From Candidatus Oscillibacter pullicola (lineage in GTDB: Bacteria > Bacillota > Clostridia > Oscillospirales > Oscillospiraceae), in assembly GCA_019118935.1 (NCBI GenBank), contig DWXY01000127.1, positions 1 to 40,092 of the forward strand: 40,092 nt of DNA, written 5' to 3'. The position numbers and the translations under genes are program-made. The notes under the pieces were generated by a model that searched no databases, was not told where the DNA came from, and worked only from the letters and a program-made list of their open reading frames with translations. This document shows, piece after piece, positions 8,735 through 18,401 of this stretch (the stretch's first letter is position 1; the number at the start of each line of letters is the position of its first letter).

Positions 8735-11179
8735 ATGCCAAGAACTTCTCAAAAGACGGTTCCGGCAAAGCCTAAAACCAATACGCGCCTGTCCAAAAAG
8801 CCGCCGCTGACGCCGGCGCAGCTGAAACAGGTCGACGCCTGGTGGCGGGCATCCAACTACCTCTCCGCCTGCCAGCTGTATCTGCTGGACAATCCCCTGC
8901 TGAAGCGCCCCCTGGCCGCCTCCGACCTGAAGCAGACCATCGTGGGCCACTGGGGCACCGTGCCGGGGCAGAACTTCATCTACACCCACCTGAACCGGGT
9001 CATTCAGAAGGACGATCTGGACATGATCTACCTCTCCGGCCCCGGCCACGGCGGCAACGCCATGGTGGCCCAGGACTGGCTGGACGGCACCTATACGGAG
9101 GTCTACCCCAACATCACCCAGGACGAGGACGGGATGCGGAAACTGTTCAAGCAGTTCTCCTTCCCCGGCGGCGTGCCCAGCCACGTGGCGCCGGAGACGC
9201 CCGGCTCCATCAACGAGGGCGGCGAGCTGGGCTACTCCCTGGCTCACGCCTTCGGCGCTGTGGCGGACAACCCGGATCTCATCGCCGCCTGTGTGGTGGG
9301 CGACGGCGAGGCGGAGACCGGCCCCCTGGCCACCTCCTGGCACTCCAACAAATTCCTGAACCCCATCACCGACGGCGCGGTGCTGCCCATCCTGCACCTG
9401 AACGGCTTCAAGATCGCCAACCCCACCATCTTCTCCCGGATCTCCCACGAGGAGGTGGAGCAGTTCTTCCGGGGCTGCGGCTGGGAGCCCCGCTTTGTGG
9501 AGGGCAGCGAGCCGGAGAAGATGCACCAGCAGATGGCCGCCACCCTGGACTGGGCCATCCGGGAGATCAAGCGCATCCAGCAGCACGCCCGCACCACGGG
9601 AGACACCACCCGCCCCCGCTGGCCCATGATCGTGTTCCGCTCCCCCAAGGGCTGGACCGGCCCCAAGGAGGTGGACGGCAACCCCGTGGAGGACTGCTTC
9701 CGGGCCCACCAGGTACCCATCTCCATGGGCCCTGACACGGAAAAGCACCTGCCCATCCTGGAGCAGTGGCTCCGCAGCTATCACCCGGAGGAGCTGTTCG
9801 ACGAGGAGGGACGGCCGGTGGATCTGCTGCGCTCCTTCGCACCCAAGGGGGACCGGCGCATGGGTGCCAACCCCCACGCCAACGGCGGCCTGCTGCTGCG
9901 GGACCTGCGGACGCCGGACTTCCGGGACTACGGGGTGGAGGTTCCCGCCCCCGGCGAGGTGGAGGCCCAGGACATGCTGGTGCTGGGCGGCTACGTCCGG
10001 GATGTGATGAAGCTGAACCTGGAATCCCGGAATTTCCGCATCTTCGCTCCGGACGAGACGGCCTCCAACCGGCTCCATCCGGTGTTTGAGGTCACCGGCC
10101 GCCGCTTCCTGGGGGAGCGGTACGAGAACGAGGACCCGGATGAGCACCTGGACCCGGACGGCCGGGTGATGGACTCCATGCTGTCCGAGCACATGTGCGA
10201 GGGCTGGCTGGAGGGCTACCTGCTCACCGGCCGCCACGGCTTCTTCAACAGCTACGAGGCCTTCATCCGCATCGTGGACTCCATGTTCGCCCAGCACGCC
10301 AAGTGGCTGAAGACCTGCAATGAGCTGCCCTGGCGGCAGGACATCGCCTCGTTGAACTATATCCTCTCCTCCAACGTGTGGCAGCAGGATCACAACGGCT
10401 TCACCCACCAGGACCCCGGCTTTCTGGACCACGTGGCCAACAAGAAGGCGGACGTGGTGCGCATCTATCTGCCCCCGGACGCCAACTGCCTGCTGAGCGT
10501 GTTCGACCACTGCATCAAGAGCCGGAACTATGTGAACGTCATGGTGGCCAGCAAGCATCCCCGGCCCCAGTGGCTCACCATGGACCAAGCGGTGAAGCAC
10601 TGCACCCAGGGCATCGGCATCTGGGACTGGGCCTCCAATGACCAGGGAGAGGAGCCGGACGTGGTCATGGCGTGCTGCGGCGACACGCCCACCCTGGAGA
10701 CGCTGGCGGCGGTGACGATCCTCCGCAAGGAACTGCCGGAGCTGAAGATCCGGGTGGTGAACGTGGTGGATCTGATGAAGCTCCAGCCCCACACGGAGCA
10801 TCCCCACGGCCTCACGGACATGGAGTACGACATGCTCTTCACCCAGGACAAGCCCATCATCTTCGCCTACCACGGCTATCCCACGCTGATCCATGAGCTG
10901 ACCTACCGCCGGCACAACAAGCATCTTCACGTCCGTGGCTACAAGGAGGAGGGCACCATCACCACGCCCTTCGATATGCGGGTCCTCAACGACATCGACC
11001 GGTTCCATCTGGTGATCGACGTGGTCCAGCGGCTGCACTCCCTGGGCAACCGGGGGGCCTATCTGGTCCAGCGGATGAACGACAAGCTGGTGGAGCACCG
11101 CCAGTATATCAAGGATCACGGCGTGGATCTGCCGGAGATCCGGGAGTGGAAGTGGAACAACGGCAAGGGAATTGAATGA
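8735..11179 (+). CDS. xfp: Xylulose-5-phosphate/fructose-6-phosphate phosphoketolase
   Basis: '[27 protein letters not shown]', '[49 protein letters not shown]', '[30 protein letters not shown]'; RBS AAGGAGG. Confidence 0.97.
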   Translation: MPRTSQKTVPAKPKTNTRLSKKPPLTPAQLKQVDAWWRASNYLSACQLYLLDNPLLKRPLAASDLKQTIVGHWGTVPGQNFIYTHLNRVIQKDDLDMIYLSGPGHGGNAMVAQDWLDGTYTEVYPNITQDEDGMRKLFKQFSFPGGVPSHVAPETPGSINEGGELGYSLAHAFGAVADNPDLIAACVVGDGEAETGPLATSWHSNKFLNPITDGAVLPILHLNGFKIANPTIFSRISHEEVEQFFRGCGWEPRFVEGSEPEKMHQQMAATLDWAIREIKRIQQHARTTGDTTRPRWPMIVFRSPKGWTGPKEVDGNPVEDCFRAHQVPISMGPDTEKHLPILEQWLRSYHPEELFDEEGRPVDLLRSFAPKGDRRMGANPHANGGLLLRDLRTPDFRDYGVEVPAPGEVEAQDMLVLGGYVRDVMKLNLESRNFRIFAPDETASNRLHPVFEVTGRRFLGERYENEDPDEHLDPDGRVMDSMLSEHMCEGWLEGYLLTGRHGFFNSYEAFIRIVDSMFAQHAKWLKTCNELPWRQDIASLNYILSSNVWQQDHNGFTHQDPGFLDHVANKKADVVRIYLPPDANCLLSVFDHCIKSRNYVNVMVASKHPRPQWLTMDQAVKHCTQGIGIWDWASNDQGEEPDVVMACCGDTPTLETLAAVTILRKELPELKIRVVNVVDLMKLQPHTEHPHGLTDMEYDMLFTQDKPIIFAYHGYPTLIHELTYRRHNKHLHVRGYKEEGTITTPFDMRVLNDIDRFHLVIDVVQRLHSLGNRGAYLVQRMNDKLVEHRQYIKDHGVDLPEIREWKWNNGKGIE

Positions 11180-11199
11180 GCCGCTTTTATCAGCGAAGT

Positions 11200-11235
11200 A
11201 GAAGTGCCCCGCCTCTTTCGAGGCGGGGCACTTCT
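11200..11235. terminator. Bidirectional 16-bp hairpin terminator
   Basis: AGAAGTGCCCCGCCTC-TTTC-GAGGCGGGGCACTTCT. Confidence 0.8.
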
Positions 11236-11244
11236 GACGCTGTT

Positions 11245-12360
11245 TTAGAATTGCGGGGTGAAAATGGTGGTTCCATCTTCTTCCGTGACCACATAGAAGC
11301 CGTGACATGTCAGGTCCAGCAGCTGCTGCAGGGCTGCCGGTGAGGCGGCATAATCCTTGACGCTCTCCGGGGCAGTCCAATCCGCGCCGGCATCCAGATT
11401 GTAGGCTTCGATCCAATCCGGCAGGGCCTGGTCCACTTCCTCCAGTGTCACAGAGCGGGTCACTGCGGTGCCGTCCGGGGCGGCGTAGGTCCACTGCACC
11501 TGCCCCAGGTTGCCGATCAGCGCCAGAAGGGTGGGGGCGGTGGCGTACATTCGTTTGTCAAGGGCGCGTCCGGCACCGGACATGTGGGCGGTGACGTCAG
11601 CAAAGTGGATCGTCAGGCCGTAGGGCTCCTGGCTCGTCTGCAGGCTGATGGTGTAGTCGACGATGGGGGGACCGTACCAGGTGTCCACCGCCGCCAGAAC
11701 CTTCCCCACGGCAGCGGCGTCACCCACGTAGGGGGTCTGGGCCTGATACAGCGTCCAGGCGTCGGCGGAGATCTCCGTGTCCTCCTGCCAGATCAGCCGC
11801 CCCTCGCCGACCTCTCCCAGCCAGATCTCTGTCACACCCTTCGAGGAAAAGCTGCGGGTCCCGCCATCGGTGTGGTACAGAAAGGAGGGCAGGACGCTCC
11901 GGGCGGTGATGGAGACCACGCCATCCTGGTTTTCCTCTGTCCAGCCGTGGAAGGCAACGCCGGAGTCCGTGGAGACAACAGTTACCTGAAAGCGGCCGTC
12001 CCATTGATAGAATGAGGTGACCACCATCCGGTCGGGGTCCAGGGGGGACCCGATGAGGAATGCTTTGGCGGCAAAGCCCGCCGCCAGCACCAGCAAGGTT
12101 GACAGCACCGCCAGCATGATCCGCCGCCGGCCCCGGCGCCGGACTTTTTTCAGATAGTCCACCTCCCGGGTGGTTTCCTCGGCCGCCTCTTCGGAAGGAA
12201 CATCCTCCGCCCCCATGGCAGCCCGCTTGGCGGCACAGGCGGGGCAGGACGCCAGATGGGCCTCCACCGCCATATTGGTCTCCTCCGAGGTCAGTCCTTC
12301 CACATAGGTGGGCAGCAGGTCCTCCACAATGGCGCAGGATAATTCAGGAATGTTCTTCAT
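11245..12360 (-). CDS. Anti-sigma factor with N-terminal zinc-finger (zf-HC2) and one TM helix
   Basis: 'LSCAIVEDLLPTYVEGLTSEETNMAVEAHLASCPAC' Hx3CxxC; TM 'IMLAVLSTLLVLAAGFAAKAF'; overlaps the sigma gene end. Confidence 0.9.
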   Translation of the reverse strand: MKNIPELSCAIVEDLLPTYVEGLTSEETNMAVEAHLASCPACAAKRAAMGAEDVPSEEAAEETTREVDYLKKVRRRGRRRIMLAVLSTLLVLAAGFAAKAFLIGSPLDPDRMVVTSFYQWDGRFQVTVVSTDSGVAFHGWTEENQDGVVSITARSVLPSFLYHTDGGTRSFSSKGVTEIWLGEVGEGRLIWQEDTEISADAWTLYQAQTPYVGDAAAVGKVLAAVDTWYGPPIVDYTISLQTSQEPYGLTIHFADVTAHMSGAGRALDKRMYATAPTLLALIGNLGQVQWTYAAPDGTAVTRSVTLEEVDQALPDWIEAYNLDAGADWTAPESVKDYAASPAALQQLLDLTCHGFYVVTEEDGTTIFTPQF

Positions 12361-12832
12361 GGTCTGCTCCTCCTTTCCGCAGTGCCTCCTTGCCCCGGTA
12401 AAACGTCACCCGGGCCCAGGTCTCCGTCCGTCCCAGCACGTCCCCGATCTCCCGGAAGCTGAGGCCCCCGAAGGCCCGGAGGTACATCACCTCCCGGGTG
12501 TTGGGAGGCAGGGCGTGGATCTGCCGCAGCAGGTCCAGGTGGCCCTGCCGGGCCAGGGTGGCCTCCTCAGCGGAGGGGCCCGGCAGGCTGTCCTCCGGCA
12601 GGGGCTCCTCCGGTTTTCGCTTCCGAAGGTGCTGGTACCACAGGTGCTTGGCGATCTGGCACAGCCAGACGGACACCTTGCAGGAGCCGTTGAACCGGTC
12701 GATGGACCGGACGGCCTGGTAGAAGGTTTCCTGGGTCAGCTCCTCCGCCAGGTCGGCGTCATGGCACTGGGAGAGGAGAAATTTATAGACGGTCCTGGCA
12801 TGGGCCTGGTAGATCTGTTCCATATCCTCCAT
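12344..12832 (-). CDS. ECF-type RNA polymerase sigma factor
   Basis: 'LAEELTQETFYQAVRSIDRFNGSCKVSVWLCQIAKHLWYQHLRKRK' (region 2) and 'LPPNTREVMYLRAFGGLSFREIGDVLGRTETWARVTFYRGKEALRK' (region 4). Confidence 0.96.
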   Translation of the reverse strand: MEDMEQIYQAHARTVYKFLLSQCHDADLAEELTQETFYQAVRSIDRFNGSCKVSVWLCQIAKHLWYQHLRKRKPEEPLPEDSLPGPSAEEATLARQGHLDLLRQIHALPPNTREVMYLRAFGGLSFREIGDVLGRTETWARVTFYRGKEALRKGGADHEEHS

Positions 12833-12968
12833 GGGGATTCTCCCTCCTCTCTGTCAGGTATGTCCGGCTGGCGGGGGATTCGTTACACGGATCGGAGAAA
12901 ATCTTCCCTGCGGAAGGGGGAGTGCGTCCCATTGGACGCGGAATGACAGCCATGCTGATGGCTGGGCA

Positions 12969-13040
12969 GATGCACCCCCCATTTCTCTTTTGGTCTTGCC
13001 AAAAGAGAAACGGGCCGTGCACGGTCCAAAGAGAAAAAAC
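12969..13040 (+). repeat. Structured repeat, copy 1 (hairpin plus palindrome)
   Basis: GATGCACCCCCC-ATTTCTCTTTTGG-TCTTG-CCAAAAGAGAAAC-GGGCCGTGCACGGTCC; reverse complement matches ~13546-13619. Confidence 0.85.
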
Positions 13041-13229
13041 GCTTCGGCGGGTCGGTCTGCGCTTGCGCAGACCTCCTGCCGCCGGCGGGGGATGGTTGGC
13101 AGTCCCTTGCGGCAGTCAGGGACGGAAACGCGCTGCCCTTGGGGAAACCTCCAGCCCGGGGAGGTCTGGGATACATCCTGCGCCGCTTTTCGCTGCCGCT
13201 GGCCCGGTGGTTGATGGGGCTTCTGCAAC

Positions 13230-13303
13230 GGGCCGATGAGGGCATCGGCCCCTACGGGAACGCCGAAAGCCATAGTCCTGCCGTAGGGGGGACGCCCTCG
13301 TCC
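13230..13303. repeat. BIME/REP-like double hairpin
   Basis: GGGCCGATG-AGGG-CATCGGCCC (13230-13251) and GGACG-CCCT-CGTCC (13290-13303); the two halves (13235-13257 and 13281-13303) are also imperfect inverted repeats of each other. Confidence 0.75.
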
Positions 13304-13545
13304 GCCTGCTGGTACAAGCCGCCACGACCGCCCCGGTAGCGCGTAGCGAAGCGGAACGCGCGGAAAGAGGAGCAGTTCAAATGCGTCCTTGCACCCCGAC
13401 GACCTCCGCACCATCCGCCACGGGACGGCAGTTGCAAACTCGCAGAAGACCATAGCGTGCCCGAAGGCAAGGCCAAATCGGAGCAGGCACCGATACGCCG
13501 ATCCCCGTCAGCACAGAGGCGCGAACGCGCCGGCGTGCGCCAAAA

Positions 13546-13619
13546 GCGGTCTTTTCTTTTGGACCGTGCACGGCCCGTTTTCTTTTCCACAAGAGGGAAA
13601 AGAAAATGGGGGGTGCATC
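13546..13619 (-). repeat. Structured repeat, copy 2, inverted relative to copy 1
   Basis: Reverse complement GATGCACCCCCC-ATTTTCTTTTCC-CTCTTGT-GGAAAAGAAAAC-GGGCCGTGCACGGTCC. Confidence 0.85.
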
Positions 13620-13772
13620 CCCGCTGGGCAAGCCCCCCTGCGGGAGCAGGATCCCCCCGGCCGCCGTCCGGCGGCCCGCATCTCTCCCCAGGGGCCCCAT
13701 GCCCGCCTCCCCGCCCACCGGGGAGAGAAAAAAGACGGCCGGCCTTCCGGCCAGCCGCCTCGCGGTCTGTGT

Positions 13773-14699
13773 TTACGCCAAAAATCCCTTGAGGATCCGG
13801 TCCTCCGCCTCCTCCTCGGTGAGCCCCAGGGTCTCCAGCTTCAGCAGCTGGTCCCCGGCGATCTTGCCGATGGCTGCCTCGTGGATCAGCTGGGCCTCGG
13901 TGTCGTTGGCGGCGATCTCCGGCACGGAGCTGATCTTGGCCTGTCCCATGATGATGGAGTCGCACTGCACATGGCCGAAGCACTTGGCGTTGCCCACCAC
14001 GCAGGGGCGGAACACCTGGGAGGACTCGTCCTGTGCCACGGACCGGGAGATCACCCGGCCCTTGGCGTCCTCGCCGTTCAGCTCGATGACCATGTCGCTG
14101 TCCGCCACCTGGCGGCCGTGGGTCAGCAGCCGCTCCGTGATAACGGCCTCGGCCCCCTTGCCGCAGACGATCTTGGTGTACCGCTTGGTGGAGTCCACGC
14201 CCCGGATCTGCACCGTGTCCATCTGGATGGAGGCGCCCTCCTCCAGATACACGATGGTCTGGGGATTCATGACCTTCTCACCCTTGCCGTCGCCCTCGGC
14301 GTAGTGCTTTTCCGAGTAGTGGACGTGGGAGTTCTTGCCGATGTGGAAGGTGTGGATGCCGTCGTGGCGGGACTCCTGGTCGCCGCAGTTATGGATGCCG
14401 CAGCCGGCCACGATCTCCACATCGCAGTCCTCGCCGATGTAGAAGTCGTTGTACACCGTCTCCTCCACACCGGACTTGGTGATGATGACGGGGATGTGGC
14501 AGGTCTCGCCCTTCGTCCCGTCCAGGATCCGGATGTCGATGCCGGCGTGGCCGTCGGTCCGGTCGTCGATCTTGATGTGCTCCGTGGACACCCGGCCGTC
14601 ACAGCCGCAGTCCTTGCGGATGTTGAAGGCCCCCACGGGCTTGCCGATCAGGTCCGCGATCTTCTCCAGCAGCTCGCGGTCCACCTGTGTGTCCATCAT
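13773..14699 (-). CDS. SufB/SufD-family Fe-S scaffold protein (short form)
   Basis: 'HIPVIITKSGVEETVYNDFYIGEDCDVEIVAGCGIHNC', 'HYSEKHYAEGDGKGEKVMNPQTIVYLEEGASIQMDTVQIRGVDSTKRYT', 'IHEAAIGKIAGDQLLKLETLGLTEEEAEDRILKGFL'; ATGA overlap with the upstream ATPase gene. Confidence 0.93.
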   Translation of the reverse strand: MMDTQVDRELLEKIADLIGKPVGAFNIRKDCGCDGRVSTEHIKIDDRTDGHAGIDIRILDGTKGETCHIPVIITKSGVEETVYNDFYIGEDCDVEIVAGCGIHNCGDQESRHDGIHTFHIGKNSHVHYSEKHYAEGDGKGEKVMNPQTIVYLEEGASIQMDTVQIRGVDSTKRYTKIVCGKGAEAVITERLLTHGRQVADSDMVIELNGEDAKGRVISRSVAQDESSQVFRPCVVGNAKCFGHVQCDSIIMGQAKISSVPEIAANDTEAQLIHEAAIGKIAGDQLLKLETLGLTEEEAEDRILKGFLA

Positions 14700-15436
14700 A
14701 CAGCAGCACCTTCTTTCGTCAGCACCGGGCACCCGGACAGGGTGTCCGCCAGAATCTGGGGCAGGATCTCCTCGGGCGTGCCCCGGTGGCGCAGCTCCCC
14801 ATCGCCCACCACGATGATCTCGTCCGCCAGGGAGATGATCCGCTCCTGGTGGGAGATGATGATCATGGTGGCGGTGCCGCTGGCGTGGATCTGCTCAAAC
14901 GTCTCTGTCAGCCGGGCGAAGCTCCACAGGTCGATGCCCGCCTCCGGCTCATCAAAGATCATCAGCTGGCTGCTGCGGGCCAGGATGGTGGCGATCTCGA
15001 TGCGCTTCACCTCGCCGCCGGAGAGGGAGGCGTCCACCTCCCTGTCCAGATAGTCGTTGGCGCACAGACCCACCTTTGTCAGGTACTGGCAGCACTGGTC
15101 CTTGGACAGCTTCTCATTCCCGGAGGCGATGGTCAGCAGGTTGCGGACCGTCAGCCCCTTGAACCGGGGGGGCTGCTGGAAGCCGTAGCTGATGCCCAGA
15201 CGGGCCCGCTCCGTGATTCCCAGGTCCGTGATATCCTGACCGTTCCACAGGATCTGGCCGCCGGTGGGCTTCACCAGACCCATGATGATCTTGGCCAGGG
15301 TGGTCTTGCCGCCGCCGTTGGGACCGGTGAACACCACCAGCCGGTGGTCGTCGATGGTCAGGGAGATGTCGTTTAAGATCCCCAGCTCACTGTCGCCCTC
15401 CCGGACGGCGTAGCTGATATGTTTCAATTCCAGCAT
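14696..15436 (-). CDS. sufC: SufC-type ABC ATPase
   Basis: Walker A 'GPNGGGKTTL', signature 'LSGGEVKRIEIA', Walker B 'LMIFDEPEAGIDLW'. Confidence 0.93.
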   Translation of the reverse strand: MLELKHISYAVREGDSELGILNDISLTIDDHRLVVFTGPNGGGKTTLAKIIMGLVKPTGGQILWNGQDITDLGITERARLGISYGFQQPPRFKGLTVRNLLTIASGNEKLSKDQCCQYLTKVGLCANDYLDREVDASLSGGEVKRIEIATILARSSQLMIFDEPEAGIDLWSFARLTETFEQIHASGTATMIIISHQERIISLADEIIVVGDGELRHRGTPEEILPQILADTLSGCPVLTKEGAAV

Positions 15437-15632
15437 ACAATCGGAACCTCCTTTGCTGGCATCAATCCTCGCAGTTTCCCTATTTTAACAGAAACAACGG
15501 GAAAAAGCAATGAAAAAGGGAACTCTCGTCCTATGATATTTTAACCCTGGGACGAATTTCATACGTGTGATTTTTGCAACAGGAACCGTTTTTTCCCAGT
15601 CGCATACACTGGGGAGAAAAGGAGGGACCTGG

Positions 15633-16265
15633 ATGGAACAGACCATACATACACCGGAGACCTATGACTTCCGGAAATACGACCAGATCTGGCGGCGGGT
15701 GGCCCCCAACCTGGAGCCCTATCCCGACCTGCGGGAGCCGGCAGTGCCCGCGATGGCGCCCCTGGCCTCCGGTGCCGCACCGGCGGCGCCCCAGCCTGCG
15801 GCCGTTCCGGCCATGGAGCAGCTGCCCGGCGCGGAGGAGAACCCCTGCTGCATGGGCACCATGGCGCAGGAGGACCTGGGAGTCATCGAGGGCTTCATCG
15901 AGGTGGAGCTGTCGGACCGGCGGACCTATCAGGCATTTGTCCGACGGGCGCCGGCCTTTGCCCGGGGGACACTGCGGGATTTGGCGAACGCGTCGGGCGC
16001 AGCGGCCCGGCGGCTGATGACGGCCTACTACCTCATCACCGGGAACTGCTACCGCCCGGCGGTGGCCAGCGGGCGGATTCCCATAGATAGCTGGTGCCCC
16101 GCCCTGCGGGAGCGGTATCACGTGGAGGCCTGCAACGGCATGAACTACCTGCGGGCAGGGGAGGAGACTACGGACCCCTGTCTGGGGCGGCTGCTGAAGG
16201 AGCTGGGTGAGGAATCCTACCGCCAGGCGGACCAGCTGATGGCCCTGCTGGAGCGGGCGCTGTGA
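15633..16265 (+). CDS. Hypothetical protein, ferritin-like fold candidate
   Basis: Good RBS (AAGGAGGG) and ATG; helical C-terminal half; family assignment is weak. Confidence 0.75.
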   Translation: MEQTIHTPETYDFRKYDQIWRRVAPNLEPYPDLREPAVPAMAPLASGAAPAAPQPAAVPAMEQLPGAEENPCCMGTMAQEDLGVIEGFIEVELSDRRTYQAFVRRAPAFARGTLRDLANASGAAARRLMTAYYLITGNCYRPAVASGRIPIDSWCPALRERYHVEACNGMNYLRAGEETTDPCLGRLLKELGEESYRQADQLMALLERAL

Positions 16266-16372
16266 GCAGAAAGAGGGGAAGGGCGCCGAAAAAACGCCGT
16301 TCCCCTCTTTTCCATGGCCGGAAAATGTGTTATACTAAATTCTAAATTTTGAAATCCAGCGGGAGGAACGGG

Positions 16373-17062
16373 ATGTTTACCGGCTTTACAGACGAGACTG
16401 TGGACTTCATGTGGGGCATCCGCTTCAACAACGAGCGGACCTGGTTTGAAGCTCACAAGGAGATTTATCTGACCCACTTCTACCAGCCCATGCGGGAGCT
16501 GGGGGACGAGCTCTATGACTACATCGCCGCCAAGCGGCCGGATCTGGGGCTCATCCGCAAGGTGACCCGGATCTACCGGGACGTCCGGCGGCTCCACGGC
16601 CGGGGGCCCTACAAGGAGAGCCTGTGGTTCTCTATCGAGCAGCCCTCGGAGGAGTGGACGGCCCACCCCACCTTCTGGTTCGAGCTGATGCCGGAGGGGT
16701 GGACCTGCGGCATGGGGTATTATATGCCCAAGCCGCTGACGATGGCCAAGCTGCGGGCCCGGATCGACCGGGACCCCGCCGCCATGGAGAAGCTGATGCG
16801 GAAGCTGAACCGCCAGAAGGAGCTTGTCCTGGAGACGGAGGACTACAAGCGCCCCAGGGCCCCTGCCCCTTCCAAACTGTTGGAGCCCTGGTACCGGGCC
16901 AGGAGCTTCACCATCTGTCACAATGACAAGCTGACGGATGAGCTGTTCAGCCGGGACATCGTGGACCGCCTGAAACAGGACTTCACCTTCCTGCTGCCCT
17001 ATTACGACTACTTCGTCACCCTGGAGGGCGACCCGGATCCCCGGGATGCCGCCCCGGTCTGA
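16373..17062 (+). CDS. DUF2461-like domain protein
   Basis: 'MFTGFTDETVDFMWGIRFNNERTWFEAHKEIYLTHFYQPMRELGDEL', 'RIYRDVRRLHGRGPYKESLWFSI'. Confidence 0.88.
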   Translation: MFTGFTDETVDFMWGIRFNNERTWFEAHKEIYLTHFYQPMRELGDELYDYIAAKRPDLGLIRKVTRIYRDVRRLHGRGPYKESLWFSIEQPSEEWTAHPTFWFELMPEGWTCGMGYYMPKPLTMAKLRARIDRDPAAMEKLMRKLNRQKELVLETEDYKRPRAPAPSKLLEPWYRARSFTICHNDKLTDELFSRDIVDRLKQDFTFLLPYYDYFVTLEGDPDPRDAAPV

Positions 17063-17087
17063 TTTTACAAAAGGAGAGCGATCAAAG

Positions 17088-17672
17088 ATGAAAGCATGTC
17101 CCGAGAGAAGCGCGGCCCTGGCGCTGCTGCGCAAGTACAATGCCGAGCCCTTCCACATCCAGCACGCCCTGACGGTGGAGGGCGTCATGCGCTGGTACGC
17201 CCAGGAGCTGGGTTACGGCGAGGACGCGGATTTCTGGGCCACCGTGGGCCTGCTCCACGACGTGGACTTTGAGAAGTGGCCGGAGGAGCACTGCAAAAAG
17301 GCCCCGGAGCTGCTGGCGGAGATCGGCTGCAGCGACGAATTCATCCACGCCGTATGCAGCCACGGATACGGCCTGTGCTCCGACGTGGAGCCCACGGAAG
17401 AGATGGAGAAGGTCCTCTTCGCCGCGGACGAGCTGACGGGCCTCATCGGCGCGGCGGCGCTGATGCGCCCCAGCAAGAGCTGCCAGGACATGGAGGTCAG
17501 CTCCCTGAAGAAGAAGTTCAAGGACAAGAAGTTCGCCGCCGGCTGCTCCCGGGACGTCATCAAGACCGGGGCCGAGCGGCTGGGCTGGACGCTGGAGGAG
17601 CTGATGGACAAGACCCTCCAGGCCCAGCGGAGCTGTGAGGAGAGCGTGGCGGCCCAGATGGCGGCGCTGTGA
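17088..17672 (+). CDS. HD domain protein (predicted hydrolase)
   Basis: 'HIQHALTVEGVMRWYAQELGYGEDADFWATVGLLHDVDFEKWPEEH' with HD pair; RBS AAGGAGAG. Confidence 0.9.
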   Translation: MKACPERSAALALLRKYNAEPFHIQHALTVEGVMRWYAQELGYGEDADFWATVGLLHDVDFEKWPEEHCKKAPELLAEIGCSDEFIHAVCSHGYGLCSDVEPTEEMEKVLFAADELTGLIGAAALMRPSKSCQDMEVSSLKKKFKDKKFAAGCSRDVIKTGAERLGWTLEELMDKTLQAQRSCEESVAAQMAAL

Positions 17673-17705
17673 GAGGCTCCCGCCAACAACAGGACAGGGA
17701 CAAAA

Positions 17706-17733
17706 ACGGGCCCCGGCGAAAGCCGGGGCCCGT
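17706..17733. terminator. Bidirectional hairpin terminator
   Basis: ACGGGCCCCGGC-GAAA-GCCGGGGCCCGT. Confidence 0.75.
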
Positions 17734-17742
17734 TCTGCAGCC

Positions 17743-18243
17743 TTATAGGGCCTTGTCGTAGGCCATGCGCTCCCCACCCTGGAAGAAGATCGTCCCCCGG
17801 TGGGAAAAGCCGTTTTTCTCCAGAATGTGCTGCATCCGCTGGTTGGAAGGGTCCGTGTCCACCCGGAGGCTCTGGACGCCATTCTCCCGGCAGAGGGCCT
17901 CGATCAGGCGGAAAGCAGTCTCCGTGAGCCCGCGGCCTCGGAATTCGTCGGCAAAGGCCATCCGATGCACCACGGCATAGGGCTCCTCCGTCTGCCAGGC
18001 GCCCTGGATCTCCCTGTAGGCGGGCTCACCGTCAAAGTCGATGCACAGACACGCGGCGATGGCACCGTCAAACCGGATGACATAGCCCTTCCGGTTCTGG
18101 ATATCCTCCCGGATGGTGTTTGTGTTAGGGTAGTCCTCCGTCCATTGAACAAAGCCTTGGGCCCGCTGAAAGGCCCTGCCCTCGTCCAGGATCTCTCCGC
18201 GGCGCTGGACGTCGGCCTCCCGGGCAAGCTCCAGTGTGTACAT
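17743..18243 (-). CDS. GNAT family N-acetyltransferase
   Basis: 'MAFADEFRGRGLTETAFRLIEALCRENGVQSLRVDTDPSNQRMQHILEKNGFSHRG'. Confidence 0.93.
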   Translation of the reverse strand: MYTLELAREADVQRRGEILDEGRAFQRAQGFVQWTEDYPNTNTIREDIQNRKGYVIRFDGAIAACLCIDFDGEPAYREIQGAWQTEEPYAVVHRMAFADEFRGRGLTETAFRLIEALCRENGVQSLRVDTDPSNQRMQHILEKNGFSHRGTIFFQGGERMAYDKAL

Positions 18244-18284
18244 GGCAATGCACTCCTTTTCCGTTGGATGGACAGGCAGAGGGG

Positions 18285-18313
18285 TTGACGGCCTCTGAAA
18301 AAAGAGGTACAAT
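18285..18313 (+). promoter_or_regulatory. Promoter of the XRE-cupin gene
   Basis: TTGACG(18285-18290)-N17-TACAAT(18308-18313); CCTCT/AGAGG dyad in the spacer. Confidence 0.65.
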
Positions 18314-18401
18314 ATCTTCGTTGAAACATCCAACATACCAGATTTCTTTTATAATGTACCACAAGTCCAATATCTCGTCAATAGGGGAGGCGGAGAAACT
18401 T

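Noticed and set aside
8699-11494. 931-aa minus-strand ORF
   Set aside because: Antisense shadow of the phosphoketolase gene in high-GC DNA; the low-complexity H/V/G/L-rich translation has no family signature.
13252-13983. 243-aa minus-strand ORF and other ORFs over 12840-13740
   Set aside because: They translate the repeat elements in several frames ('KRAVHGPKRK', 'MGGASPLGKPPCGSR'); no RBS and no domain. Treated as non-coding repeat sequence.
13389-15053. 554-aa plus-strand ORF
   Set aside because: Runs through the structured repeat and then antisense to sufB/sufC, whose protein motifs are unambiguous.
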